64,000 nt of DNA, taken from the NCBI RefSeq assembly GCF_030730865.1, contig NZ_JAVALZ010000001.1, positions 186,001 to 250,000 on the forward strand, read 5' to 3'. Below the pieces are notes generated by a model. The model searched no databases, was not told the origin of the DNA, and worked only from the letters and a program-made list of their open reading frames with translations. The position numbers and the translations under genes were made by a program. Positions 27,505-37,263 of this stretch are shown piece by piece; the stretch's first letter is position 1; each line of letters starts with the position of its first letter. This DNA comes from Uliginosibacterium sp. 31-16. GTDB taxonomy: Bacteria > Pseudomonadota > Gammaproteobacteria > Burkholderiales > Rhodocyclaceae.

Positions 27505-28536
27505 TTACCCGGAAATTTCGGCCAAGGGCCAGCGCGGCTTGATTGCGAAAGCGCCCATTTCACTCGACACCGCCTTGCCCGCCTTGACCCGCATCGCGCA
27601 GGCAAAGGCAATCATCGCCCCATTGTCCGAGCAGTATTCCAGTTCCGGGAAATAGACTTGGCCGCCACGCTTGCCGACATCTTTCGTCAGGCGCTCGCGC
27701 AGACGCGCATTGGCACCCACGCCTCCCGCCACTACCAGCTGCGACAGGCCGGTTTGCGCCAGCGCAGCCTTGGCCTTGGCGCACAGCACATCCACCACGG
27801 CCTCCTGGAATTCGGCCGCCAGATCAGGAATCTGCGCCTCGGAAAAATCCGGTTTCTTCGTGGCCGTGAGCACCGCGGTCTTCAAGCCGCTGAAGCTGAA
27901 CATCAGGTCGCCGGAGCTTTTCATCGGACGCGGCAACTTGAATTTGCCTGCCTCGCCCTGCCCCGCCAGTTTCGACAGGATCGGCCCGCCCGGATAAGGC
28001 AAACCGAGCAGCTTGGCCGTCTTGTCAAAAGCCTCGCCGGCGGCATCATCCACACTTTCACCAAGCAATTCGTAATCGCCAACAGCGCCTACACGCATCA
28101 ACTGGGTATGCCCACCTGACACCAACAATGCCACAAAGGGGAAAACCGGCGGCGTAGCCGAGAGCATCGGCGAAAGCAGGTGCCCTTCCAGATGGTGAAT
28201 CGGAATCGCCGGAATGTTCAGCGCCAAAGCCAGGGATTCGGCCACGCTCGCCCCGACCAGCAGCGCGCCCGCCAGGCCGGGACCGGTGGTGTAACCAATC
28301 GCATCCAGTTCCTGCAGGGAATGCCCGCTCGCCGCCATGGTCTCGCGAATCAGCGGCACGATGCGCCGCACATGGTCGCGCGAGGCCAATTCCGGCACCA
28401 CACCACCATAGGCCGCGTGCATGTCGATCTGCGAAAATACCCGGTGCGCAAGCAGACCACGCTCAGTATCGACCAGACCAATACCGGTTTCGTCGCAGGA
28501 GCTTTCGATGCCAAGAACGAGTTGGGGCTTCATCAT
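27505..28536 (-). CDS. tsaD: tRNA N6-threonylcarbamoyladenosine transferase subunit TsaD
   Basis: A 343-residue essential enzyme that, with TsaB, TsaE and TsaC, puts threonylcarbamoyl on A37 of tRNAs reading ANN codons. It has the ASKHA-fold start [18 protein letters not shown], the metal-binding His pair in [20 protein letters not shown] and the C-terminal [15 protein letters not shown]. There are two adjacent ATGs (28536 and 28533), and I use the first. The longer frame to 28596 overlaps the rpsU promoter. It is divergent from the rpsU operon, the same arrangement as tsaD/rpsU in E. coli. The tRNA-Ile(CAU) downstream of rpoD would be one of its substrates. Confidence 0.96.
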   Translation of the reverse strand: MMKPQLVLGIESSCDETGIGLVDTERGLLAHRVFSQIDMHAAYGGVVPELASRDHVRRIVPLIRETMAASGHSLQELDAIGYTTGPGLAGALLVGASVAESLALALNIPAIPIHHLEGHLLSPMLSATPPVFPFVALLVSGGHTQLMRVGAVGDYELLGESVDDAAGEAFDKTAKLLGLPYPGGPILSKLAGQGEAGKFKLPRPMKSSGDLMFSFSGLKTAVLTATKKPDFSEAQIPDLAAEFQEAVVDVLCAKAKAALAQTGLSQLVVAGGVGANARLRERLTKDVGKRGGQVYFPELEYCSDNGAMIAFACAMRVKAGKAVSSEMGAFAIKPRWPLAEISG

Positions 28537-28560
28537 GCGGCCGATTTTATCCCATCGCGC

Positions 28561-28589
28561 TTGACAGTCCTGAACAAGATGCTTGGAAT
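28561..28589 (+). promoter_or_regulatory. Sigma-70 promoter candidate for rpsU
   Basis: A perfect -35 box, TTGACA (28561-28566), and TGGAAT (28584-28589, 4 of 6 matches to TATAAT) are spaced by 17 bases. They lie 63 bases upstream of the S21 start codon, in the tsaD/rpsU divergent gap. Confidence 0.6.
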
Positions 28590-28651
28590 TTTGCAAACTT
28601 CCGGATAGACTGGCGAGCTCTTCTCATAGTTTGTCCAGCAAGGAATACAGA

Positions 28652-28864
28652 ATGCCTGGTGTACGCGTTAAGGAAAACGAGCCGTTTGAAGTCGCCATCC
28701 GCCGCTTCAAGCGCACCATCGAAAAGGCTGGCACGCTGACCGAACTGCGTGCTCGCGAGTCGTACGAAAAGCCCACGACCGAGCGCAAGCGCAAGAAGGC
28801 TGCGGCCGTCAAGCGTCTGCACAAGCGTCTGCGCAGCCAGACCCTGCCGCCGAAGATGTACTGA
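28652..28864 (+). CDS. rpsU: 30S ribosomal protein S21
   Basis: A 70-residue, very basic ribosomal protein needed for efficient initiation on natural mRNAs. The sequence [20 protein letters not shown] followed by the Arg/Lys-rich C-terminus ([17 protein letters not shown]) is the standard bacterial S21. ATG 28652 is fixed by the conserved N-terminus. It is the first gene of the macromolecular-synthesis operon rpsU-yqeY-dnaG-rpoD. A hairpin after it probably partly ends transcription, letting ribosomal protein be made in excess of primase and sigma factor, as known in E. coli. Confidence 0.98.
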   Translation: MPGVRVKENEPFEVAIRRFKRTIEKAGTLTELRARESYEKPTTERKRKKAAAVKRLHKRLRSQTLPPKMY

Positions 28865-28910
28865 TCGGTCGAGCGTCGTCCGCGACGCTCTCCCGCAAGC
28901 GGTAGAAGCA

Positions 28911-28942
28911 AAACCCGGAGCCCTCAGGGCGGCCGGGTTTTT
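28911..28942 (+). terminator. Hairpin (partial terminator) after rpsU
   Basis: AAACCCGG (28911-28918) pairs with CCGGGTTT (28933-28940) around an inner GCCC-TCA-GGGC hairpin, and T residues follow. It lies inside the operon, so it likely attenuates rather than fully stops transcription. Confidence 0.8.
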
Positions 28943-28970
28943 GTGTTCATGCACACTGGAGATTCACCTC

Positions 28971-29423
28971 ATGAGTCTGAAAGAACGCATTTCCGAGGAC
29001 ATGAAGTCCGCCATGCGCGCCAAGGAAACCGCCAAACTCGGCGCAATCCGTCTGCTGATGGCCGCCATGAAGCAACGCGAAGTCGACGAGCGCATCACGC
29101 TGGACGACGCAGCCGTGATTGCCATTACCGAAAAGCTGATCAAGCAGCGCCGCGACTCTGTCAGTCAGTACGAGGCAGCCAACCGCCAGGATCTGGCAGA
29201 CGCGGAAAAAGCTGAAATCGCCGTTTTGTCGGCGTACATGCCTGCCGCCCTGTCGGACGCAGAAATCGACGCGGCAATCAGCGCCTCGATCAGCGAGGCG
29301 GGCGCCACCGGCCCGGCCGACATGGGCAAGCTGATGGCCGCTCTCAAGCCGAAGCTGGCAGGCCGCGCTGACATGAGCGCCGTCTCTGCACGCGTAAAGA
29401 CCGCACTGGCCACCAAGGCCTGA
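28971..29423 (+). CDS. GatB/YqeY domain protein
   Basis: A 150-residue protein of the YqeY family. The fold resembles the tRNA-binding tail of the GatB amidotransferase subunit. Seen: MSLKERISEDMKSAMRAKE, LGAIRLLMAAMKQREVDER and the C-terminal MGKLMAALKPKLAGRADMSAVSARVK. ATG 28971 has GGAG 10 bases upstream. The upstream part of the longer frame overlaps rpsU and the hairpin and is not coding. A role in tRNA-dependent amidation or tRNA binding is only inferred. Its placement between rpsU and dnaG is common outside the enterics. Confidence 0.93.
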   Translation: MSLKERISEDMKSAMRAKETAKLGAIRLLMAAMKQREVDERITLDDAAVIAITEKLIKQRRDSVSQYEAANRQDLADAEKAEIAVLSAYMPAALSDAEIDAAISASISEAGATGPADMGKLMAALKPKLAGRADMSAVSARVKTALATKA

Positions 29424-29475
29424 TCTGCCAACACCTCACCGCATCAGCGGCGAGGCCATCGTTTTTGGAGCAGGA

Positions 29476-31245
29476 ATGATTCCCGAGTCGTTCATTCAGG
29501 ATGTTCTGGCGCGCACCGACATCGTCAGCCTGATCGAACGCTACGTTCCACTGAAGAAAGGCGGCGCCAATTACATGGCCTGCTGCCCCTTTCATAACGA
29601 GAAGAGCCCCTCGTTTTCGGTTAGCCCGACGAAGCAGTTCTATCACTGCTTCGGCTGCGGAGCACACGGCACCGCCATCGGATTTCTGATGGAATACAGC
29701 GGCATGTCTTTCCCGGAAGCCATCAAGGATCTCGCCCAGCAAGCCGGCCTTAAGATCCCGGAAGACAACGCACCGCAACAGGATCGCGCCCAGATCAGCT
29801 CTCTGCTCGACGTCATGGGGCGCGCCACACGCTTTTATCGCGAACAGCTCAAGCACTCCCAAAAAGCCATCGAATACCTCAAGCAGCGCGGCCTGACCGG
29901 CGAGATCGCCGCCCGCTTCGGAATCGGTTACGCCCCGGATGACTGGCAGGGCCTGCATGCCGTATTCCCGAATGATTACGACAGCCCAGCCCTGCTGGAG
30001 GCTGGACTGGTTATCCAGAATGAGGCAGGACGTCGCTACGACCGCTTTCGCGACCGCGTAATGTTCCCGATTCTCGACCAGCGCGGCAACATCATTGGCT
30101 TTGGCGGCCGGGTCATCGGCCAGGGCGAACCCAAATACCTGAACTCACCGGAAACGCCGCTGTTTGAAAAAGGGCGCGAGCTCTACGGCCTGTTCCAGGC
30201 GCGCCAAGCCATTCGCGAAAGCGGTGTGGTGGTGGTAGTCGAAGGCTACATGGATGTCGTCGCTCTGGCACAGTACGGCTTCGGCAGCGCCGTCGCCACA
30301 CTGGGCACCGCCACCACAGCCACCCACATCCAGAAACTGTTCCGCCAGTCAGAACGGGTCGTTTTCTGCTTTGACGGCGACAAAGCCGGCCGCAAGGCCG
30401 CGCGGCGCGCCCTGGAATCCTGCCTGGATCAACTTGCTGATGATCGCGAAGTCCGCTTCCTGTTCCTGCCCCCCGAACACGACCCGGACAGCTTCGTGCG
30501 CGAGCAGGGGCTGGAAGCCTTTCACCGTGCGATTCACGACGCACTGCCGCTATCGGAATTCCTGCTGCGCGAACTGCGTGGCGAACTGAATCTCGCTACC
30601 GCCGAGGATCGAGCCAAGCTTGTGCACGAAGCCAAAGCGCTCATTCCTAAAATTTCTGCTCCGGTGCTGCAACTGCAGACAGTACGCATGCTCGCCCAGG
30701 ACGTCGAGATGAGTTCCGATGAGGTTTCACGCGCACTGGGCCTCCGCGTCACAAGCCCCCGCAATAAAGCAGCGGCACGCCCTGCAGGCCGCCGCACAGC
30801 CCCCGCCGGCCCGCTACGCCAAATGTTGCGCCTGCTCGGCACTCAACCACAACTGATCGAACATCTGCCAGCCGATGCGGTCAGCCTGGCCGGCGACGGC
30901 CCCGAGGCAAGCATCCTGCAAACATTCCTGGATGCCCACGATCACCACGGCTTCAGCACCTCGACCGTTGCTGCCCTGTTTGAATCCTGCCAGGACGAAA
31001 CCCAAAAATTCATTCTCGGCGAACTCCTGCAAGCCTCCGATGAAGCGCGCGCAGACGATGCGGCAGCGCGCGAGGAACTGGAGGGGCACATTATCAATCT
31101 ACGCATAGCCCTGCTCAATCACGAGCACGCAGAATTGACACAGCGCATCCAGCAAGGCGAACGCCTTAACCAGGAAGAAATGCTGCATTTCAAGGCGCTT
31201 TCTGCACAAAAACAGACGCTTAGGTCTGGACAAAAGTCAGCCTGA
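29476..31245 (+). CDS. dnaG: DNA primase
   Basis: A 589-residue RNA polymerase that makes primers at the replication fork. Domains: the CHC2 zinc finger at ~38-65 (CCPFHNEKSPSFSV...FYHCFGCGAHG), the catalytic TOPRIM region with VVVVEGYMDVVALAQYGF and CFDGDKAGRKAARRAL (acidic metal ligands), and a C-terminal DnaB-interaction domain from ~440. Length is normal (E. coli 581). It follows yqeY by 52 bp and precedes rpoD by 55 bp, as the central gene of the macromolecular-synthesis operon. Confidence 0.97.
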   Translation: MIPESFIQDVLARTDIVSLIERYVPLKKGGANYMACCPFHNEKSPSFSVSPTKQFYHCFGCGAHGTAIGFLMEYSGMSFPEAIKDLAQQAGLKIPEDNAPQQDRAQISSLLDVMGRATRFYREQLKHSQKAIEYLKQRGLTGEIAARFGIGYAPDDWQGLHAVFPNDYDSPALLEAGLVIQNEAGRRYDRFRDRVMFPILDQRGNIIGFGGRVIGQGEPKYLNSPETPLFEKGRELYGLFQARQAIRESGVVVVVEGYMDVVALAQYGFGSAVATLGTATTATHIQKLFRQSERVVFCFDGDKAGRKAARRALESCLDQLADDREVRFLFLPPEHDPDSFVREQGLEAFHRAIHDALPLSEFLLRELRGELNLATAEDRAKLVHEAKALIPKISAPVLQLQTVRMLAQDVEMSSDEVSRALGLRVTSPRNKAAARPAGRRTAPAGPLRQMLRLLGTQPQLIEHLPADAVSLAGDGPEASILQTFLDAHDHHGFSTSTVAALFESCQDETQKFILGELLQASDEARADDAAAREELEGHIINLRIALLNHEHAELTQRIQQGERLNQEEMLHFKALSAQKQTLRSGQKSA

Positions 31246-31300
31246 TCGACTAAAATTTACGGTTTCCCAGAATTAACCCGCCCTTGAACCGAGGACCCTG

Positions 31301-33268
<1,968 letters not shown>

Positions 33269-33282
33269 TTTGTTTTACGGGT

Positions 33283-33305
33283 TTGTGCGGTCTCTGACCG
33301 CACAA
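33283..33305 (+). other. Perfect hairpin between rpoD and tRNA-Ile
   Basis: TTGTGCGGTC, loop TCT, GACCGCACAA form a 10-bp stem ending 4 bases before the tRNA 5' end. It has no T tract, so it is a poor intrinsic terminator. It may be an RNA-processing or 3'-protecting structure in an rpoD-tRNA co-transcript. Confidence 0.6.
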
Positions 33306-33309
33306 GCTT

Positions 33310-33592
33310 GGGCCTCTAGCTCACGCCTGGTTAGAGCAGCGGACTCATAAAATTTGTGCCGTACGTTTGGAAACTGCGTACGGGATGGTGTCAAATTCGG
33401 CGAAACCTACGTGCGGCAACGCATATGGCAACACCGAGCCAAGCTTCAGCGTGAAAACGCTGCAGAAGGTGTAGAGACTAGACGGCACCCACCTAAGGCA
33501 AAAGCTATGGTGAAGGCATAGTCCAGGGAGTGGCGAAAGCCACACAAACCAGAATCCGTTGGTACCGAGTTCGACTCTCGGGGGGCCCACCA
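33310..33592 (+). tRNA. tRNA-Ile(CAU), interrupted by a group I intron
   Basis: Exon 1 is 33310-33348 and exon 2 is 33553-33592. Joined they give a 79-nt tRNA with acceptor stem GGGCCTC/GGGGCCC, discriminator A and encoded CCA. The anticodon stem is GCGGA/TCCGT with loop CTCATAA, and the T arm is CCGAG-TTCGACT-CTCGG. The CAU anticodon in this frame, the A37/A38 and the non-initiator stem fit the minor isoleucine tRNA whose C34 is changed to lysidine to read AUA. Odd points: the D loop (ACGCCTGGTTA) has 11 nt, two more than usual, and position 48 is A. It lies 41 bp after rpoD and has its own strong terminator. Confidence 0.93.
33349..33552 (+). ncRNA. Self-splicing group I intron in the tRNA-Ile anticodon loop
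   Basis: The 204-nt intron starts directly after the anticodon CAU and ends at the terminal G 33552. P1 forms between exon CAU (33346-33348) and the guide GTG (33356-33358), giving a U-G wobble at the 5' splice site. P2 is CCGTACG/CGTACGG (33359-33383) with a GAAA loop. P5a-like TGCG-GCAA-CGCA lies near 33412. P6a-like CAGCGT-GAAA-ACGCTG lies near 33447. The conserved P3/P7 core AGACTAGACGGCACCCACC is at 33475-33493, and P9 is GTGGC-GAAA-GCCAC (33530-33543). From memory it closely follows the ~205-nt Azoarcus tRNA-Ile ribozyme (subgroup IC3). It has no ORF for a homing nuclease. Confidence 0.95.
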
Positions 33593-33616
33593 AAACATAG
33601 TCCAACAAGGACTTCT

Positions 33617-33656
33617 AAAAGCCGGAATCCTTTTACAGCAAGGATTCCGGCTTTTT
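33617..33656. terminator. Bidirectional intrinsic terminator after tRNA-Ile and malQ
   Basis: AAAAGCCGGAATCCTT, loop TTACAGC, AAGGATTCCGGCTTTT form a perfect 16-bp stem with a T tract on plus and on minus. It serves both convergent transcripts. Confidence 0.95.
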
Positions 33657-33680
33657 ATTGGTCGCGCCATCCGGGCAAAA

Positions 33681-35165
33681 TCAGCGTCGGTAGAGTTCGG
33701 AGAACCGAAGCAGCAGCTCGCCATGCCGAGGCTGCAGTTGCGCCCAGTCGAAGCGCCATTGCCAGTAGCCTTCAGATTTTCCCGGGAAGTTCATCCGCGC
33801 CTCACCGCCTAGCCCCAGCACATCCTGCATGGGATGGATGGCTGTATCAGCCACACTGGCGCAGGCCGCGCGGATCAAACTCCAGTGAATATCGTCACCG
33901 CTGCAGGCAAGGTAGTCACGCACATGCTGGCGCTCAATCTCGCTGATCTCGTGCCACCAGCCGCGTGTCGTGTCATTGTCATGAGTGCCGGTATAGACCA
34001 CCGTGTCCGGGCTGTAGTTGTGTGGCAAATAAGCGTTTTTATTGTCACCGCCAAAGGCAAAGTGCAGGATGCGCATGCCGGGCAGGCGGAACTGCTGGCG
34101 CAGTGCGTCGACCGCCGGGGTGAGGATGCCGAGATCTTCGGCGATGATCTTCTGCGGCCCAAGTGCAGCGTCGATGGCTTCAAACAGCGCGGCGCCCGGA
34201 CCGGGCAGCCAGCGCCCCTTTATGGCGTTGGGCTCACTGGCCGGGATCTCCCAGTAATCCACAAAGCCACGGAAGTGATCGATACGCACGATGTCGACCA
34301 GCTCGAATGTGCGGCGGATGCGGGTGATCCACCAGGCGTAGTTTTCCGCAGCGTGAGCAGGCCAGCGATACAGCGGGTTGCCCCAGCGCTGGCCTTCGGT
34401 ACTGAACGCGTCAGGCGGCACACCGGCCACCACTTCTGGTTTGCCTGTAGCGTCGAGTTCGAAGAGCTCTGGCCGCGCCCACACTTCGGCGCTCTGGTAA
34501 GCGATGAAGATCGGTGCATCGCCGATGATCTGGATGCCTTTTGAATTGGTATAGGCCTTCAACGCGTGCCACTGGCGGAAGAAGGCGCACTGGCAGAACT
34601 TCCAGAAATGAATGCGCTCGGCGTGGGCGATACGCGCTTCGGCCAGTGCCGCTGGTTCTCGTCTGGCGAGTGGCGCAGGCCAGTCGCACCAGTCCTGCCC
34701 GCCGTAGTGATCGGCCAGTGCCATGAACAACGCGTAGTCATCCAGCCAGTCAGTCTGCGCGGCACAGAAATCGGCATAGGCCTGGCGCGCGGCGCTGCTC
34801 GCGCCGAGGGTGAAATTCAGCGCGGCCTCATTCAGGCGGGCCATGCGCCAAGGCACCACCGCGGCGAAGTTGGTGCTGCCCGCGGAGAAGCCCGGATCGG
34901 GCGTGAGATCAGCAGGGAGCCAGCCCTGCGCCTGCAGCTCGGCCAGATCAATCAACAATACATTGCCCGCAAAAGCTGAACTGCTCATGTAGGGCGAGTT
35001 GCCGGGGCCGATGCCCCCCAGCGGCAGGATCTGCCACAGCGATTGCCCGCTGGCAGCAAGCCAGTCTATGAACTTGCGCGCCTCAATGCCCAGATCACCC
35101 GAGCCGTGCGGCCCCGGCAACGAGGTAGGATGGAGCAGGATGCCACTGGCACGAGGAAGTCGCAT
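33681..35165 (-). CDS. malQ: 4-alpha-glucanotransferase (amylomaltase)
   Basis: A 494-residue GH77 enzyme that transfers maltodextrin segments between glucans, releasing glucose and making longer chains for the phosphorylase. It has the N-terminal SGILLHPTSLPGPHGSGDLG, the nucleophile Asp in VDIVRIDHFRG, the acid/base Glu in KIIAEDLGILTP and the third carboxylate in YTGTHDNDTTRGWW. It is the short bacterial type, about 500 residues. It is the last gene of the minus-strand run glgP-glgB-glgX-malQ, 15 bp after glgX. It ends at the shared terminator opposite the tRNA. Confidence 0.96.
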   Translation of the reverse strand: MRLPRASGILLHPTSLPGPHGSGDLGIEARKFIDWLAASGQSLWQILPLGGIGPGNSPYMSSSAFAGNVLLIDLAELQAQGWLPADLTPDPGFSAGSTNFAAVVPWRMARLNEAALNFTLGASSAARQAYADFCAAQTDWLDDYALFMALADHYGGQDWCDWPAPLARREPAALAEARIAHAERIHFWKFCQCAFFRQWHALKAYTNSKGIQIIGDAPIFIAYQSAEVWARPELFELDATGKPEVVAGVPPDAFSTEGQRWGNPLYRWPAHAAENYAWWITRIRRTFELVDIVRIDHFRGFVDYWEIPASEPNAIKGRWLPGPGAALFEAIDAALGPQKIIAEDLGILTPAVDALRQQFRLPGMRILHFAFGGDNKNAYLPHNYSPDTVVYTGTHDNDTTRGWWHEISEIERQHVRDYLACSGDDIHWSLIRAACASVADTAIHPMQDVLGLGGEARMNFPGKSEGYWQWRFDWAQLQPRHGELLLRFSELYRR

Positions 35166-35180
35166 GAAACTTATCCTGAC

Positions 35181-37253
35181 TTATGACAGATGAAGCTTTG
35201 CGCCACCGGCAGCCAACAGCACCATGCTGTGCGCGCCAAGCGGGAAAGGCGTTTCGCCCGGACCATGCCAGTCGCGCTCGCCGCGTGTATCAGCCGTGTC
35301 CAGCCACACCCGCCATTCCCCGGCAGGCAAGGTGAAATGGCAATCAACAGGCTCGGCGTTGATCAGCAACAGCAACGGCACACTGGCGCGCCCGGGATGA
35401 TTGATCAGGCAACCGAGTGTGCGAGCGCCGTTGTCGCGCCACTCATGGCTGTGCAGAGCCTCGCCATCCTTGCGCAGCCAGAGCAGATCCTCGACACCGC
35501 GCCGGTACCAGTGGGTGGCAAAAAGCATGGCCTTGCGACGCAGCGCCAGCAGCCGGGCGGTATAGGCAATCAGATCCTGATCGGCGCGGGCCCAGTCGAT
35601 CCAGGTCGTTTCGTTGTCCTGACAGTAAGGGTTGTTGTTGCCCTGCTGGCTGTGCCCAAGCTCATCACCGGCGGCCAGCATGGGCATGCCTTGCGAGAAA
35701 ACCACGCTGGCCAGCAGCACCCGCTGCATCCGGGCGCGCAAGGCGAGCACAAGCGGATCGGTGCTGGGCCCTTCTTCACCGCAGTTGTTGCTGAAGTTGT
35801 GGTTGTGACCGTCGCGGTTGTCTTCACCGTTGGCCTGATTACGGCGGACCGCGTAGGTGAGCAGATCGCGCAAGGTGTAGCCATCGTGTGAAACGATGTA
35901 GTTGATCGAGGCCAGCGGCTCGCGGCGGTTGGCCTGAAACAGATCGGACGAACCACACAGGCGCATCGCGAAATCGCCACGCGTGCACGGCGCGTTCAGC
36001 CAGAAAGCGCGCATGGTGTCGCGGAAACGGTCGTTCCACTCATGCCAACCGCGCGGGAAGCCGCCGAGCTGATAGCCGCCGGGACCGATATCCCATGGCT
36101 CGGCGATCATCGTCACGCGCGACAATACGGGATCCTGCGCCACCGCAGCGAAGAACGCGGAGCGCGGATTGAAGCCGTTGTCGTCCCGGCCAAGGATGGA
36201 AGCGAGGTCGAAGCGGAAACCGTCGACATGCATTTCGCTGACCCAGTAGCGCAGGCTGTCCAGCACGAGCCGCAATACATTGGGCTGACGGATATCGAGC
36301 GTGTTGCCGCAGCCGGTGTCGTTGATGAAGATGCGCTTGTTGTTGGCGTCCAGGCGGTAGTAGCTGGCGTTGTCCAGTCCGCGAAAGCTGATGCTCGGGC
36401 CCGTGGCGTCACTCTCGGCGGTGTGGTTGTAAACCACATCCAGGAATACGCGGATGCCAGAGGCGTGCATGGCGCGAACCATGCAGCGGAACTCGTCGCG
36501 CACGGAAAGCTCCTCTGCCCCGCTGGCGTAGCGCGGGTCAGGTGTAAAGAAATTGAGGCTGTTGTAACCCCAGTAATTCACCAACCCCATCCTGGTGAGG
36601 CGCAGTTCATCAAGGTGGTAATGCACTGGCAGGAGGCTCAGTGCTGTTACGCCCAGACGTTTCAGATGCGCAATCGAAGCCGGATGAGCCAGACCGGCAT
36701 AGCTGCCACGCAAGGCTTCCGGGATGGCCAGGTTGCGCTGCGAGAAGCCTTTGACATGCAACTCGTAGATCACCGTGTCGGCCGCACTGCTCTCCGGCGG
36801 CTTGTCGTCGCCCCAGTCGAAGGTATCAGGGGCAGGTACGCGGGCCTTGAGCGCATACGGACCATTATCTTCGGGACACGGCTGTTCATGGCTCTCCGGG
36901 ATCGCGCAGAAGTTCGCGTCATCCCAGTTGAAGCGGCCGACAATTTCGCGGGCATAAGGGTCGAGCAGCAGCTTTTCCGGATTGAAGTAATGCCCTTCCT
37001 GCGGCGCCCACGGCCCCTCGCAACGCAAGCCGTAGATGAGGCCCGGTTTCGCTTCGGGCAGGTAGCCGTGCCAGACGTCGAGCGTATGACTGCGCAGCGG
37101 CAGGCGCGCCAGCTCGGTGGCACTGTCGGTGTCGAACAGGCACAGAAAGACAGCGCTGGCATTTGCCGAGAACACCGCGAAATTCACGCCTCCTTCATCG
37201 GCTTGCGCGCCAAGTGGCCAAGGTTTGCCGGGCAGGAGGGTATGCAGTTCCAT
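35181..37253 (-). CDS. glgX: Glycogen debranching enzyme (isoamylase type)
   Basis: A 690-residue GH13 enzyme that removes the short alpha-1,6 branches left by the phosphorylase. The N-terminal CBM48-like part starts GKPWPLGAQADEGGVNFAVFS. The catalytic barrel shows VVYNHTAESDATGPSISFRG (region I), VDGFRFDLASILGRD (nucleophile Asp), TMIAEPWDIGPGGYQLGGFP (acid/base Glu) and NYIVSHDGYTL. ATG 37253 has GAGGAG 7 bases upstream, and the 19-codon extension is not needed. glgB ends 10 bp before it and malQ starts 15 bp after it, so the three are surely co-transcribed. Confidence 0.96.
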   Translation of the reverse strand: MELHTLLPGKPWPLGAQADEGGVNFAVFSANASAVFLCLFDTDSATELARLPLRSHTLDVWHGYLPEAKPGLIYGLRCEGPWAPQEGHYFNPEKLLLDPYAREIVGRFNWDDANFCAIPESHEQPCPEDNGPYALKARVPAPDTFDWGDDKPPESSAADTVIYELHVKGFSQRNLAIPEALRGSYAGLAHPASIAHLKRLGVTALSLLPVHYHLDELRLTRMGLVNYWGYNSLNFFTPDPRYASGAEELSVRDEFRCMVRAMHASGIRVFLDVVYNHTAESDATGPSISFRGLDNASYYRLDANNKRIFINDTGCGNTLDIRQPNVLRLVLDSLRYWVSEMHVDGFRFDLASILGRDDNGFNPRSAFFAAVAQDPVLSRVTMIAEPWDIGPGGYQLGGFPRGWHEWNDRFRDTMRAFWLNAPCTRGDFAMRLCGSSDLFQANRREPLASINYIVSHDGYTLRDLLTYAVRRNQANGEDNRDGHNHNFSNNCGEEGPSTDPLVLALRARMQRVLLASVVFSQGMPMLAAGDELGHSQQGNNNPYCQDNETTWIDWARADQDLIAYTARLLALRRKAMLFATHWYRRGVEDLLWLRKDGEALHSHEWRDNGARTLGCLINHPGRASVPLLLLINAEPVDCHFTLPAGEWRVWLDTADTRGERDWHGPGETPFPLGAHSMVLLAAGGAKLHLS

Positions 37254-37263
37254 CCGTGACTCC

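Noticed and set aside
33345-33608. Minus-strand ORFs across the intron-bearing tRNA
   Set aside because: They run through the tRNA exons and the conserved ribozyme core, have no family match, and the RNA structure explains the sequence.
36042-37259. 405-codon plus-strand ORF opposite glgX, and similar long antisense ORFs (e.g. 40931-42181, 7.0-8.4 kb, 3.1-4.4 kb)
   Set aside because: They mirror well-supported genes on the other strand, show no recognisable domain, and are expected in GC-rich DNA where stop codons are rare.
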